Assembly (NCBI GenBank): GCA_002340255.1
Contig: DDLS01000091.1
Location: 1-8,208 of the forward strand
Direction of reading: 5' to 3'
From: Cyanobacteria bacterium UBA2566
GTDB lineage: Bacteria > Cyanobacteriota > Cyanobacteriia > Cyanobacteriales > Desertifilaceae
Length of the DNA: 8,208 nt
The position numbers and the translations under genes are program-made. The notes beneath the pieces are model-generated. The model was not told the origin of the DNA. It saw only the letters and a program-made list of their open reading frames with translations, and searched no databases. The first letter of the stretch is position 1. Every line of letters begins with the position of its first letter. Shown here piece after piece: positions 1-6,565 of the stretch.

Positions 1-1231
1 CAGGTGCTGGTGTTGGTGAGGGTGTTGGTTTAGGTGGGGGTGGGGGTTTGGGTGAAGGTGCTGGTGTCGGAGTGGTCGAGGGTGTGGGTTTGGGAGTCGG
101 AGTGGGAGTGGGTGATGGAGAAGGTTGTAGTGTTGGAGTGGGTGATGGAGAGGGTTGGGGACTGGGGGACGCAATGGGTTCAGAGGGACGGTTAGCCCGT
201 TGTAGAGTGGCGGTTACCCCTCCGATTAAACCAGCGATCGCCACTAAAATCACGATCGGCAGCCAAAGCCATGGCCGAGATTCAGTAGTATTACTTGGTG
301 TTAGAGTTCCCAATTTACCTGTAGTACTCGGACGAGGCACAGACGGCGGAACCAGGGCAATAGTGGCGGCTTGGCTGGTGGATGAAGGAGTGGGTGTAGT
401 GGCTTGAGGAGTAGTTGGAATAGCCGTAAGTGACGTTTGGGGCAATAAATCCAGCCATTCCCGAATGGTTTGCGGTCGGTCTTCAGCATTCAGAGCCATT
501 CCCCGCAACACCGCTTGATTAACCGCAGGACTCAGATGGGGTTGGAGGTCTCTGGGGCTTGGCATTTGGTGGCGATCGCGTAAAATAGAAGCCACGGGTA
601 TTCTGGCCGTCAGTATCGTATACAGGGTAGCCGCCAGTCCATAAACATCACTGGCAGCACTGCGACGCTGCGATCGCATATACTGCTCGATAGGAGCATA
701 GCCTTCTGAAACTAAACTGGTATGGGTTTGGGTTAAATTTTGCTCATATTCCCGGGCAATACCAAAATCGATCAGCACCACTTCCTGAGTGCCTTCGTGC
801 AACAAAATATTTTGGGGCTTAATATCCCGATGCAACACGCCCTTCTGATGGACAATCTCTAGCGCTGCTCCAATTTGACGGATATAATGAATCGCGATAT
901 CCTCACTTAAGGGGCGATCGGAATACACCAACTCAGCTAACGTCGGCCCTCGAATATAATCCATCACCATATAGGGTATCCCATCTTCCGTAAAGAAATC
1001 GCTCACCCGCACAATATGGGGATGTACACACAGCGCCAAGCGGCGAGCCTCATCCTGAAACTTCTGCTCAAACTCCTGAAAATTAGGCTGTTTCCGAATC
1101 GACTCATTCAAAGTTTTAATTACCACTATCTGATGCAGATAATGATGGGTCGCCTTAAACGTTAATCCAAACCCACCTTGACCCAGTTCTTCATCAAGGG
1201 TATATTTTCCTCCTTGCAGTGTTTTGACCAT
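1..1231 (-). CDS. Serine/threonine protein kinase with one membrane span and Pro-rich outer tail (3' end beyond window)
   Basis: This is a Hanks-type (PknB-like) kinase that transfers phosphate from ATP to Ser/Thr of unknown partner proteins. It is open for 410 codons from the ATG at 1231 and runs off the left edge. Seen in the translation: glycine loop GQGGFG (17-22), ATP lysine in VVIK (K39), likely helix-C glutamate E61, catalytic HRDIKPQN (134-141), IDFGIA (154-159) with the DFG, and YAPIEQY (178-184) in place of the usual APE segment. All key residues are present, so it should be active. A linker rich in T, P and S (about 265-318) leads to one hydrophobic span at about 321-340. After it come about 60 residues made almost entirely of P, S, T and K, which should lie outside the plasma membrane. 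The start gives the usual cyanobacterial kinase N-terminus (LQGGKYTLDEELGQGGFG), although no clear Shine-Dalgarno precedes it. A further domain may follow beyond the window. The kinase call is firm; the substrate is unknown. Confidence 0.95.
   Translation of the reverse strand, partial: MVKTLQGGKYTLDEELGQGGFGLTFKATHHYLHQIVVIKTLNESIRKQPNFQEFEQKFQDEARRLALCVHPHIVRVSDFFTEDGIPYMVMDYIRGPTLAELVYSDRPLSEDIAIHYIRQIGAALEIVHQKGVLHRDIKPQNILLHEGTQEVVLIDFGIAREYEQNLTQTHTSLVSEGYAPIEQYMRSQRRSAASDVYGLAATLYTILTARIPVASILRDRHQMPSPRDLQPHLSPAVNQAVLRGMALNAEDRPQTIREWLDLLPQTSLTAIPTTPQATTPTPSSTSQAATIALVPPSVPRPSTTGKLGTLTPSNTTESRPWLWLPIVILVAIAGLIGGVTATLQRANRPSEPIASPSPQPSPSPTPTLQPSPSPTPTPTPKPTPSTTPTPAPSPKPPPPPKPTPSPTPAP
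98..157 (-). repeat. 30-base tandem duplication in the kinase tail
   Basis: Two adjacent 30-base units (128-157 and 98-127) differ at only a few positions. They encode QPSPSPTPTL (residues 359-368) and QPSPSPTPTP (369-378). The whole stretch 1-170 is low complexity, C-rich on the coding strand, and codes for PT, PS and PK runs. Such tracts often vary in length between strains by slippage; that is inferred, not shown here. Confidence 0.75.
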
Positions 1232-1452
1232 AGTTTCAGATATGTCGCTGTTGCCTAAAAAGGATTTCGATTTCAAGGTGAGATAGTTAGATTGTAGTCC
1301 AAATGACCTTGATTTTGATACAAAGATCCAATTGGCCATTGAGCAAAAACTAAAAGCATCAGAGCGCAATCAGCCAGTCAATCCCAAAGTTGAGTAGATA
1401 GAATAGCTAAAGGGGCGATCGCCGTTCAATCTATAAAAATTGACAGGATGAC
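1232..1452. other. Spacer between mraY and the kinase gene, with a possible kinase promoter
   Basis: These 221 bases hold no supportable gene. On the minus strand a TACAAT hexamer (1291-1296) could be the -10 box of a kinase promoter, giving a leader of about 50 bases, but I see no matching -35. A HIP1 palindrome lies at 1415-1422. No hairpin with a T run follows mraY, so read-through from mraY into the kinase gene cannot be excluded. Confidence 0.35.
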
Positions 1453-2541
1453 CTAGAGGTGACTGAGAATGGCGAGGATACCAACAAAGCCATAAAATAC
1501 ACCCACCACTTGGGTTTCTGACCATCCAGAGAGTTCAAGATGATGGTGTAGAGGAGCCATTTTCAGAATCCGTTTACCGATACCGTCGGGGCCTTTGGTG
1601 GCTTTGTAGTAGCTCACTTGTAAGATAACGGAGAGGGCTTCGATGACAAAGAGACCGCTGAGAATCAATAAGCTCCAGATGTTACCGCTAATGAGGGCGA
1701 TCGCCGCTAAACCGCCGCCAAGAGCCATGGAGCCGGTATCTCCCATAAACACTTGGGCAGGGTTGCGGTTGTAGACCAAAAAACCAATACAACTGCCACT
1801 GACGGCAGCGCAGAGGATCATTAAACTCGGAGCAGTAGGTGCCAACAGAACGCCGAGGGCTAAAAAGGCGATCGCGCAGGTTCCTCCCGCTAAACCATCT
1901 AAACCATCTGTGAGGTTCACCGCATTACTTTCAGAAACCAGGGCAAAAGCCGCTATGGGCCAAAAGATAAAACCGAGAGGCAGGCTAACCGCTCCAAATA
2001 AAGCCACTGTGGTCAGATCTGCTGGTTGCGTCAAGAGCATCCACAGGCAAAAAACAACCGCCAATAGGGTTTGTAGGATCAGCTTCATCCGGGGAGAAAT
2101 CCCCTTATTGGAGCGACGGCGGAGAATTTGCCAATCATCAATCCACCCGATCGTTCCATAGCCTAAGATAACGAGGGAAACGACTAGAACCAGGCGATCG
2201 CCACCCGAAGCCACCAGCGCCACCAGAACAGCTACTGGAATAAAAAAGATCCCTCCCATAGTTGGAGTACCCGCTTTCTTCAAATGGTCTTGCGGCCCAT
2301 CTTCGCGGATAATTTGGCCAGCTTTAATCTTTCTTAAGGTCGGTACAGCCCAAGCCCCTATGAGGGTAGTCAGTAGGAACCCGCTCCAGAAGGGCAGACT
2401 CAGGGAAAACCAACCCTGGGATAATTGGTTCATTTGTAGATCTAACGTTAAAGCTGTCAGTCCCAGACCAACCAGTAAGATTAAAAATAGACGGGTTCCC
2501 CAGGGAAAGGAGAACCCCCCAAAGCTAAGTTTCGCGTCCAC
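1453..2541 (-). CDS. mraY: Phospho-N-acetylmuramoyl-pentapeptide-transferase (MraY)
   Basis: MraY moves phospho-MurNAc-pentapeptide from UDP onto undecaprenyl phosphate, making lipid I, the first membrane step of peptidoglycan synthesis. The 362-residue length is normal for the family. Seen in order: KKAGTPTMGG (89-98), the IDDW aspartates D135 and D136, NLTDGLDGLAGG (209-220) with D212 and D215, FMGDTGS (265-271) with the catalytic-site D268, and LHHHLE (331-336). About ten hydrophobic stretches match the known polytopic fold. The start is GTG: a GAGG Shine-Dalgarno lies 7 bases upstream, an in-frame TGA overlaps that site, and the next ATG (M37) lies past the first span. There are no mur or fts genes nearby, so mraY stands outside a classic dcw cluster, as is common in cyanobacteria. 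The gene upstream on the same strand encodes DUF3134; the kinase gene follows downstream. Confidence 0.98.
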   Translation of the reverse strand: MDAKLSFGGFSFPWGTRLFLILLVGLGLTALTLDLQMNQLSQGWFSLSLPFWSGFLLTTLIGAWAVPTLRKIKAGQIIREDGPQDHLKKAGTPTMGGIFFIPVAVLVALVASGGDRLVLVVSLVILGYGTIGWIDDWQILRRRSNKGISPRMKLILQTLLAVVFCLWMLLTQPADLTTVALFGAVSLPLGFIFWPIAAFALVSESNAVNLTDGLDGLAGGTCAIAFLALGVLLAPTAPSLMILCAAVSGSCIGFLVYNRNPAQVFMGDTGSMALGGGLAAIALISGNIWSLLILSGLFVIEALSVILQVSYYKATKGPDGIGKRILKMAPLHHHLELSGWSETQVVGVFYGFVGILAILSHL

Positions 2542-2727
2542 AGTTTGTCCTCACATTCACACTCACAGAAACACTCAATCTAGAGTTACAGCAGTTTTCG
2601 CGCTTTATGTAGTACATCTTTCTCCCCCTACCTTAGAAAAAGGAGCAGTAAAAGTCCCCCGATCTTCGGAGGATTTAGGGGGGATGGTTCTGACTGTACC
2701 TCATGACATCACGAAGCGCTGTATCGC
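2542..2727. other. Spacer between the DUF3134 gene and mraY
   Basis: This gap of 186 bases carries the mraY leader and a hairpin repeat (2651-2685). An 11-base perfect inverted repeat, ATGTA-G-TACAT (2607-2617), lies about 70 bases upstream of the mraY start and could be an operator, although short palindromes also occur by chance. I see no convincing -35/-10 pair for mraY and no small gene. Confidence 0.4.
2651..2685. repeat. Intergenic CCCCC/GGGGG hairpin repeat, cyanobacterial type
   Basis: Read on the minus strand the element starts ATCCCCCCTAAATCC and ends GGGGGACTTT. This matches, from memory, a very common cyanobacterial intergenic repeat whose ends read ATCCCCCTAAATCC and GGGGGACTTT. 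The centre forms a stem: 2656-2662 with 2666-2672 around a TCT/AGA loop. On the minus-strand RNA all seven pairs form (one is G-U); on the plus strand the same position is a C-A mismatch. In the minus-strand transcript it would lie between the DUF3134 gene and mraY. It might act as a processing site or weak terminator, but no T run follows. Confidence 0.6.
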
Positions 2728-2979
2728 TTACTCATCATTGATGGAATCATCATCGTCATCATAGTTATCATCTGCTCCATCCATCAGCTCGAGTTCGGAG
2801 ATATCCACATCATTCTCTACAAACTCTTGCTCTTGGGGATCGCGGGCAGACATGCGTCCCGTTTTTTCCAACCAGTCTACTAGGGACTCGGTTTGAGGAG
2901 AAGGAAGAATAGGAGCCAGTTGAGAACGAGCGGTTTCTCGCAAGGAGGGGTTTTTGATCGGTACAAATTTGGCAGACAT
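2728..2979 (-). CDS. Small acidic DUF3134 family protein
   Basis: The product is 83 residues from the ATG at 2979. It resembles the cyanobacterial DUF3134 family, recognised from the pattern NPSLRET, then PxLPxPQTESLVDWLEKTGR, then a strongly acidic tail. The function of that family is not known to me. The N-terminal half is mildly basic. From about residue 46 it is acidic, ending in a run rich in D and E (DDNYDDDDD), probably disordered. It has no membrane span or signal peptide, so it should be cytoplasmic. A TTG at 3003 would add eight residues (MDFPILSA). I prefer the ATG because the family match begins near it, but neither start has a good Shine-Dalgarno. It lies 186 bases upstream of mraY on the same strand and is divergent from the PAP/fibrillin gene. 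Confidence 0.8.
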   Translation of the reverse strand: MSAKFVPIKNPSLRETARSQLAPILPSPQTESLVDWLEKTGRMSARDPQEQEFVENDVDISELELMDGADDNYDDDDDSINDE

Positions 2980-3105
2980 GGCTGAGAGAATAGGAAAATC
3001 CAATTGGTGATACTCATCTCTTTTGAGTTTATCAGGATTCTGGAAAGCCAGTTGTTAGCATAAGCATAGCTGTTAATGGTATAGGTCATTCACTTAGGAG
3101 GAATT
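2980..3105. promoter_or_regulatory. Divergent spacer between the DUF3134 and PAP/fibrillin genes
   Basis: These 126 bases must carry the promoters of two genes reading outward. On the plus side there is a strong AGGAGG ribosome site (3096-3101), four bases before the ATG at 3106, and a TATAGG hexamer (3080-3085) that is only a fair -10 candidate. No clear minus-strand promoter is visible. Confidence 0.4.
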
Positions 3106-3690
3106 ATGATTGGTAAAGACCGTTTGTTAGAGGCGATCGCCGGCACGAATCGTGGTATATTGGCTTCAGCCACTGAAAAACAGGCCATTTTGTCCTATGT
3201 GGTGCAACTCGAAGAGCGTAACCCCAACCCTTGCCCAACCGAGTTTCCGGAACTTCTGAGTGGCGATTGGCGCTTGCTGTATACCACCAGTGCCGAGTTG
3301 TTGAATATCGATCGCATTCCCCTGTATCAGTTGGGCCAAATCTATCAATGTATTCGGGTTGATGAGCAGGCGGTTTATAATATTGGTGAACTCGATGGTT
3401 TGCCTTATTTAGACTCTCTCGTAAGTGTTCGGGCAAATTTCTCCGTAGTCAATGAGCGGCGGGTGAATGTGCGATTTAATCGAGGAATTTTCGGCCTGCA
3501 ACGGGTTTTAGGTTATGAATCTCCCTCACAGATGATTGAGAAAATACAAGAGAGCGCCACCTTTTGGCCATTTGATTTCCCCATTAGTGAGGAAAATCAA
3601 AAAGGTTGGTTAGATATTACCTATTTAGATCGAGATTTACGCATTAATCGTGGCAATAAGGAGAGTGTATTTGTGCTAGCTCGATGTTAG
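3106..3690 (+). CDS. PAP/fibrillin family protein (plastid-lipid-associated type)
   Basis: This 194-residue protein matches the PAP/fibrillin family, a lipocalin-like fold found in cyanobacteria and plastids. Plant members coat plastoglobules or bind hydrophobic molecules and help in photo-oxidative stress; the bacterial role is less clear. Seen: an N-terminal helical part (KDRLLEAIAGTNRG, about 4-17), the family hallmark LSGDWRLLYTTSAELL (50-65), and a C-terminal strand pair with GWLDITYLDRDLRINRG (166-182), followed by SVFVLAR. There is no signal peptide or membrane span, so it is likely cytoplasmic or peripheral on thylakoids. An excellent AGGAGG site four bases upstream fixes the start. 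A HIP1 octamer sits inside the fifth to eighth codons region (3133-3140). It is the first gene of a probable operon, followed after 38 bases by the nuclease gene. Confidence 0.92.
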   Translation: MIGKDRLLEAIAGTNRGILASATEKQAILSYVVQLEERNPNPCPTEFPELLSGDWRLLYTTSAELLNIDRIPLYQLGQIYQCIRVDEQAVYNIGELDGLPYLDSLVSVRANFSVVNERRVNVRFNRGIFGLQRVLGYESPSQMIEKIQESATFWPFDFPISEENQKGWLDITYLDRDLRINRGNKESVFVLARC

Positions 3691-3728
3691 CGTGCTACGA
3701 GCTGGGAAGGGGTAATGAATAATAGGGG

Positions 3729-4550
3729 ATGGAAATGATGGAGCAGTTGAGCTTGCGCCTCTCTCAAGGTCATTTAAATATTTTGAGTACCTGTGGGCGT
3801 AAATTTCAATATATCTTTTTGGAAAAAATTCCTTATGTTGTTCCTGTGGAGCAACAGGAAAAATCTGAATGGGGAAGCCAGTTTCATTTGTTGATGCAAC
3901 AGCGAGAATTAGGGCTACCCATTGAGGGAATTTTGGCACGTGACCCTCAATTTAAACAGGGTTTAGAACGGTTAATCACTGCTGATCCGGGATTGTTTGC
4001 AGATGAGGGGGATTTTCGGGAAAGTGAACACCAGCGAACTCTGGAGTTTGAGGGGTATTGGCTAACCGTGATTTATGATTTATTGATTTGCCGATCGCAC
4101 CAGGCACAAATTATGGATTGGAAAACCCATCTGCAACCGCAAAATAGCGATCGCCTGAAACAGAATTGGCAAACCCGTCTTTATCCCTTTGTATTAGCCG
4201 AAACCAGTCATTATCCCCCGGAACAAATTTCCATAACCTACTGGTTTGTCAAAGGTGAAAATTCGTTACATAATCGAGCAACTTCTCTCGAATTTAAGTA
4301 TAATGACGGGCAACACGAACAAACTAAACTAGAACTAAGTAAACTTTTATGCCAGCTTAATCAAGGGTTAAAGGACTATATCCAGGGAAGTGATTTTCCC
4401 CAAGTTCCAGTCAGCTCAAGTGAATGTACTCGATGTCCGTTTGCGCGGCGATGCGATCGCCTCTCCTCTGAAAAAGTGACAGAAGTTACAGTAGATTCTG
4501 AATTCTGGTCTCTCCCTCCCCTAGAAAGTATTCCAGAACTCCCCATTTAA
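3729..4550 (+). CDS. PD-(D/E)XK superfamily nuclease with Cas4/AddB-type Fe-S cysteines
   Basis: This is a single-domain RecB-like nuclease of up to 273 residues. Residues counted from 3729: H53 in FHLLMQ (motif I histidine), D117 in YDLL, D130 and K132 in IMDWKT (the D-x-K core), and Q148/Y152 in QTRLY (the QxxxY motif). C22 near the N-terminus and C233, C236, C242 (C-x2-C-x5-C) match the four cysteines that hold a 4Fe-4S cluster in Cas4, AddB and Dna2. The catalytic set is complete, so exonuclease or flap-cutting activity on DNA is expected; the actual substrate is unknown. It has no helicase domain, and no cas gene lies in the window. Starts at 3729, 3735 and 3738 are in frame; an AGGGGA at 3724-3729 suits 3735 or 3738 better than 3729. 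An in-frame TAG at 3723 blocks longer forms. The prohibitin gene follows after 25 bases. Confidence 0.88.
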   Translation: MEMMEQLSLRLSQGHLNILSTCGRKFQYIFLEKIPYVVPVEQQEKSEWGSQFHLLMQQRELGLPIEGILARDPQFKQGLERLITADPGLFADEGDFRESEHQRTLEFEGYWLTVIYDLLICRSHQAQIMDWKTHLQPQNSDRLKQNWQTRLYPFVLAETSHYPPEQISITYWFVKGENSLHNRATSLEFKYNDGQHEQTKLELSKLLCQLNQGLKDYIQGSDFPQVPVSSSECTRCPFARRCDRLSSEKVTEVTVDSEFWSLPPLESIPELPI

Positions 4551-4640
4551 TAATTCTCGATTACCCATTCCCATTATGAAATCGCCTAATCCTTTTCCCT
4601 CAAACTCCCAATTCACCAATCCCCAATTGATGATTCCCGT
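4551..4640. repeat. C-rich CCCATT-like short repeats spanning the prohibitin start
   Basis: Loose copies of CCCATT, CCCAATT and CCAATCC recur here, such as ACCCATTCCCATTA just before the ATG at 4576 and ACTCCCAATTCACCAATCC just after. This resembles the short tandem heptamer repeats typical of cyanobacterial intergenic DNA. The copies are degenerate and cross from spacer into the first 18 codons of the prohibitin frame. Confidence 0.5.
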
Positions 4641-5436
4641 ATTGGGGGCATTTTTCCTAGTATTTATCGGTTTAATTTTTCGTCCCTTTGTCATCGTGAA
4701 TGCTGGAGAAAGGGGCGTAGTCATGAAATTTGGTAAAGTCCAAGATGTCATATTGGATGAAGGAATTCATCCGATTGTTCCAGTGATGACAACCGTGCAA
4801 AACCTCAGTGTACGAGTCCAGAAAAATGATGTCAATGCAGAAGCTTCTTCCCGTGATTTACAAGATGTGGGCATGGAAATTGCCATTAATTGGCATATCG
4901 ATCCATCACGAGTGAATCGAGTCTTTCAACAAATTGGCAATCACGAACAAATCCTAATTCGGATTATTACGCCCTCGGTTTCCGAAGTCGTGAAAGCCGC
5001 AACCGCCAAGAAAAATGCCGAAGAAATCATTACTCGACGCACCGAATTAAAACAGGAAATCGATCAAGCTCTGAAGCAAAGAATTACATCCTATGGCATT
5101 TTGATTGATGATGTTTCTCTGGTCAATGTCTCCTTTTCACCAGAATTTTCCAAAGCCATCGAAGCCAAACAAATTGCCGAACAAGAAGCAAAGCGGGCAG
5201 ACTTTGAAGCCTTGAAAGCAGAAAAGGAAGCCCAAGCGGAAATCAACCGCGCCAAAGGACAAGCCGAAGCGCAACGACTGCAACGACAAACTCTAACACC
5301 GATTTTGCTGCAAAAACTAGCCATTGAAAAATGGGATGGTCACTTTCCGACAGTTATGGGCGGCCAAGGTGCGCTACCCTTTATTAATCTATCACCGGAA
5401 ACTTTAGCCACTCCAGCGCCAGCCCAAAATCCTTGA
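4576..5436 (+). CDS. Prohibitin/SPFH-domain membrane protein
   Basis: This is a prohibitin-type SPFH protein (286 residues). Relatives form large rings or membrane scaffolds and, in mitochondria, regulate the FtsH protease; in cyanobacteria they lie in the plasma or thylakoid membrane. Seen: an N-terminal span at about 20-40 (MIPVLGAFFLVF onward), the SPFH domain at about 42-200 with GERGVVMKFGKV, SSRDLQDVGMEI and IITPSVSEVVKAATA, then an Ala/Glu/Lys-rich coiled coil at about 195-240 and a short tail. The YGILIDDVSLVNVSFSPEFSKAIEAKQIAEQEA stretch is the classic prohibitin signature (shown here only as a landmark at about 173-205). The start is uncertain. The ATG at 4576 has no Shine-Dalgarno and adds 18 residues rich in P, N and S coded by repeat-like DNA; the ATG at 4630 starts directly at the membrane span. 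It is probably last in an operon with the nuclease and PAP/fibrillin genes. Confidence 0.93.
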   Translation: MKSPNPFPSNSQFTNPQLMIPVLGAFFLVFIGLIFRPFVIVNAGERGVVMKFGKVQDVILDEGIHPIVPVMTTVQNLSVRVQKNDVNAEASSRDLQDVGMEIAINWHIDPSRVNRVFQQIGNHEQILIRIITPSVSEVVKAATAKKNAEEIITRRTELKQEIDQALKQRITSYGILIDDVSLVNVSFSPEFSKAIEAKQIAEQEAKRADFEALKAEKEAQAEINRAKGQAEAQRLQRQTLTPILLQKLAIEKWDGHFPTVMGGQGALPFINLSPETLATPAPAQNP

Positions 5437-5584
5437 GCCACTGTTTCCTACTATAAGGTAAACTATCGATGGGTTTTCCTTCAGTAGTCATTTTCGGGAA
5501 AGTCTTAAACATAGGGACTTTCAAGGAAGAAAAGGGTTTACCCATTACCAGCGCCAAGCGCTATAATTTCAGGACTAAGGAAAA
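5437..5584 (+). promoter_or_regulatory. Promoter region of the GAF-PAS gene with two inverted repeats
   Basis: A perfect TATAAT (5562-5567) lies 17 bases before the ATG, which would give a leader of only about ten bases; the -35 is weak (TTTACC at 5537-5542, spacing 19). An inverted repeat AGCGC-CAA-GCGCT (5550-5562) abuts and shares one base with the -10. A second, GAAAGTC / GACTTTC (5498-5504 and 5516-5522, loop 11), lies further up. Either could be a repressor site. Neither has a T run, so neither looks like a terminator for the prohibitin gene. Confidence 0.45.
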
Positions 5585-6565
5585 ATGAGCGATCGCCTAG
5601 ACGAGAACCTAACCGCAGAACTCCATCGTTTGCATCAAGAGATCCGGAATCTGAAACAGGATCAAAAAGCCTTTGAAGCTCAAAATGAACTGCTCCGCAC
5701 ATTTACAAATTTAATGCGGACTTCGACAGGTTCCTTGATGCTGCGATCGGTTTTACAACAAACCTTGAAAATCGCTATTCAGTTTACAGAAGCAGAAGAA
5801 GGGAGCTTATTTTTCTTAGATCCAAAGGGAACAGTAGTCGCCAGTGTATTAGCGCGGGGGGCAACCATTCGGGATCATAAACAGGCGATCATTGGTCAAG
5901 TCTTAGACAAAGGATTAGCCGGTTGGGTGAATCATCATCGAGACATTGGTTTAATTACTGATACGAAAACCGACGATCGCTGGTTAACCCTTCCTGATGA
6001 GCCTTATTTGGTGCGTTCAGCATTAGGTGTGCCCATTTTTCGCTCTCAAACCCTTTTGGGAATTTTAACCCTCATGCATCCTGAACCGGGATATTTTACG
6101 GAAGATACCGCAAGTTTAATGGAGAAAACAGCCGAGCAAATGGGGGTAGTGTTGGATAATGTCCGGCTGTATGTAGAATATCAAAAACTCGAGCGTCCCT
6201 CTTCCATACCAGAAAAGAGTGCTGAAGAACCCTCCCACGAAGAAGACTCCTTAGACAAGTTAGGATTCTATATGCTCACAGAACGAGGAAAGTTTGTCTA
6301 TGCGAATCGGCAGTTAGCCAATCTATTTGGCTATCGATTTGCAGAATTAGTCGGTTTAGAGTCATTTCTGGATTTAATGGCAGTGGAAAGTAGGCGCTCT
6401 GTATTCGATCAAATTCACGAGTGTTTTCAGGGCGATCGCAAGCGGTTAAGCTATCAGGGTAAAGGTCGATGTAGTGATGGTAAGCTGATAGCGATCGATC
6501 TCTATGGAGAACGAACCAAACTCTATGGCAAGTTGGTCATTATTGGTGTAGTCCAGCAATGCTAG
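5585..6565 (+). CDS. GAF-PAS sensor protein without an output domain
   Basis: The 326-residue product is a probable cytoplasmic signalling protein. Seen: a polar coiled coil (about 8-37, heptad-like LHRLHQEIRNLKQ), a GAF domain at about 50-197 (AEEGSLFFLD, GLAGWV, DDRWL, SALGVPIF, LLGILTLMHP, FTEDTASLMEKTAEQMGVVLDN), a charged linker rich in E and S (203-224), and a PAS domain at about 225-325 (FVYANRQLANLFGY, ELVGLESFLDLM, DGKLIAIDLYGER, VIIGVVQQ). There is no histidine kinase, GGDEF, EAL or HTH domain, so it probably acts by binding a partner or is a reduced sensor. GAF and PAS domains can bind small ligands, haem or chromophores; I see no clear bilin-attachment cysteine in the GAF domain. 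AAGG (5577-5580), four bases from the ATG, supports this start. It has its own promoter candidate and is convergent with the next gene. Confidence 0.88.
   Translation: MSDRLDENLTAELHRLHQEIRNLKQDQKAFEAQNELLRTFTNLMRTSTGSLMLRSVLQQTLKIAIQFTEAEEGSLFFLDPKGTVVASVLARGATIRDHKQAIIGQVLDKGLAGWVNHHRDIGLITDTKTDDRWLTLPDEPYLVRSALGVPIFRSQTLLGILTLMHPEPGYFTEDTASLMEKTAEQMGVVLDNVRLYVEYQKLERPSSIPEKSAEEPSHEEDSLDKLGFYMLTERGKFVYANRQLANLFGYRFAELVGLESFLDLMAVESRRSVFDQIHECFQGDRKRLSYQGKGRCSDGKLIAIDLYGERTKLYGKLVIIGVVQQC

Noticed and set aside
48..407. Plus-strand open frame rich in GVGVG, possibly a glycine-rich protein
   Set aside because: It is the complement of the kinase gene's Pro/Ser/Thr tail; the kinase frame has intact motifs and the glycine pattern follows from the C-rich coding strand.
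1415..1422. The GGCGATCGCC palindrome as an operator before the kinase gene
   Set aside because: It is a HIP1 site, which occurs all over this window, inside genes as well as in spacers.
2714..2729. Short hairpin AAGCG / CGCTT at the end of the DUF3134 gene as a terminator
   Set aside because: The stem is only five pairs, overlaps the stop codon, and is not followed by a T run on the minus strand.
2360..2764. Plus-strand open frame of 134 codons across the mraY start and spacer
   Set aside because: It overlaps the start of mraY and the end of the DUF3134 gene, shows no domain, and includes the intergenic hairpin repeat.
3104..3436. Minus-strand open frame opposite the PAP/fibrillin gene
   Set aside because: No recognisable motif, unusual composition, and fully covered by a well-supported gene with a strong ribosome site.
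3729..4550. Reading the nuclease as a CRISPR Cas4 protein
   Set aside because: No cas1, cas2 or repeat array is visible; the same motifs occur in many non-CRISPR RecB-like nucleases.
4890..5324. Open frames on both strands inside the prohibitin gene
   Set aside because: They are shadows of the SPFH and coiled-coil coding sequence; the cysteine- and serine-rich products have no family features.
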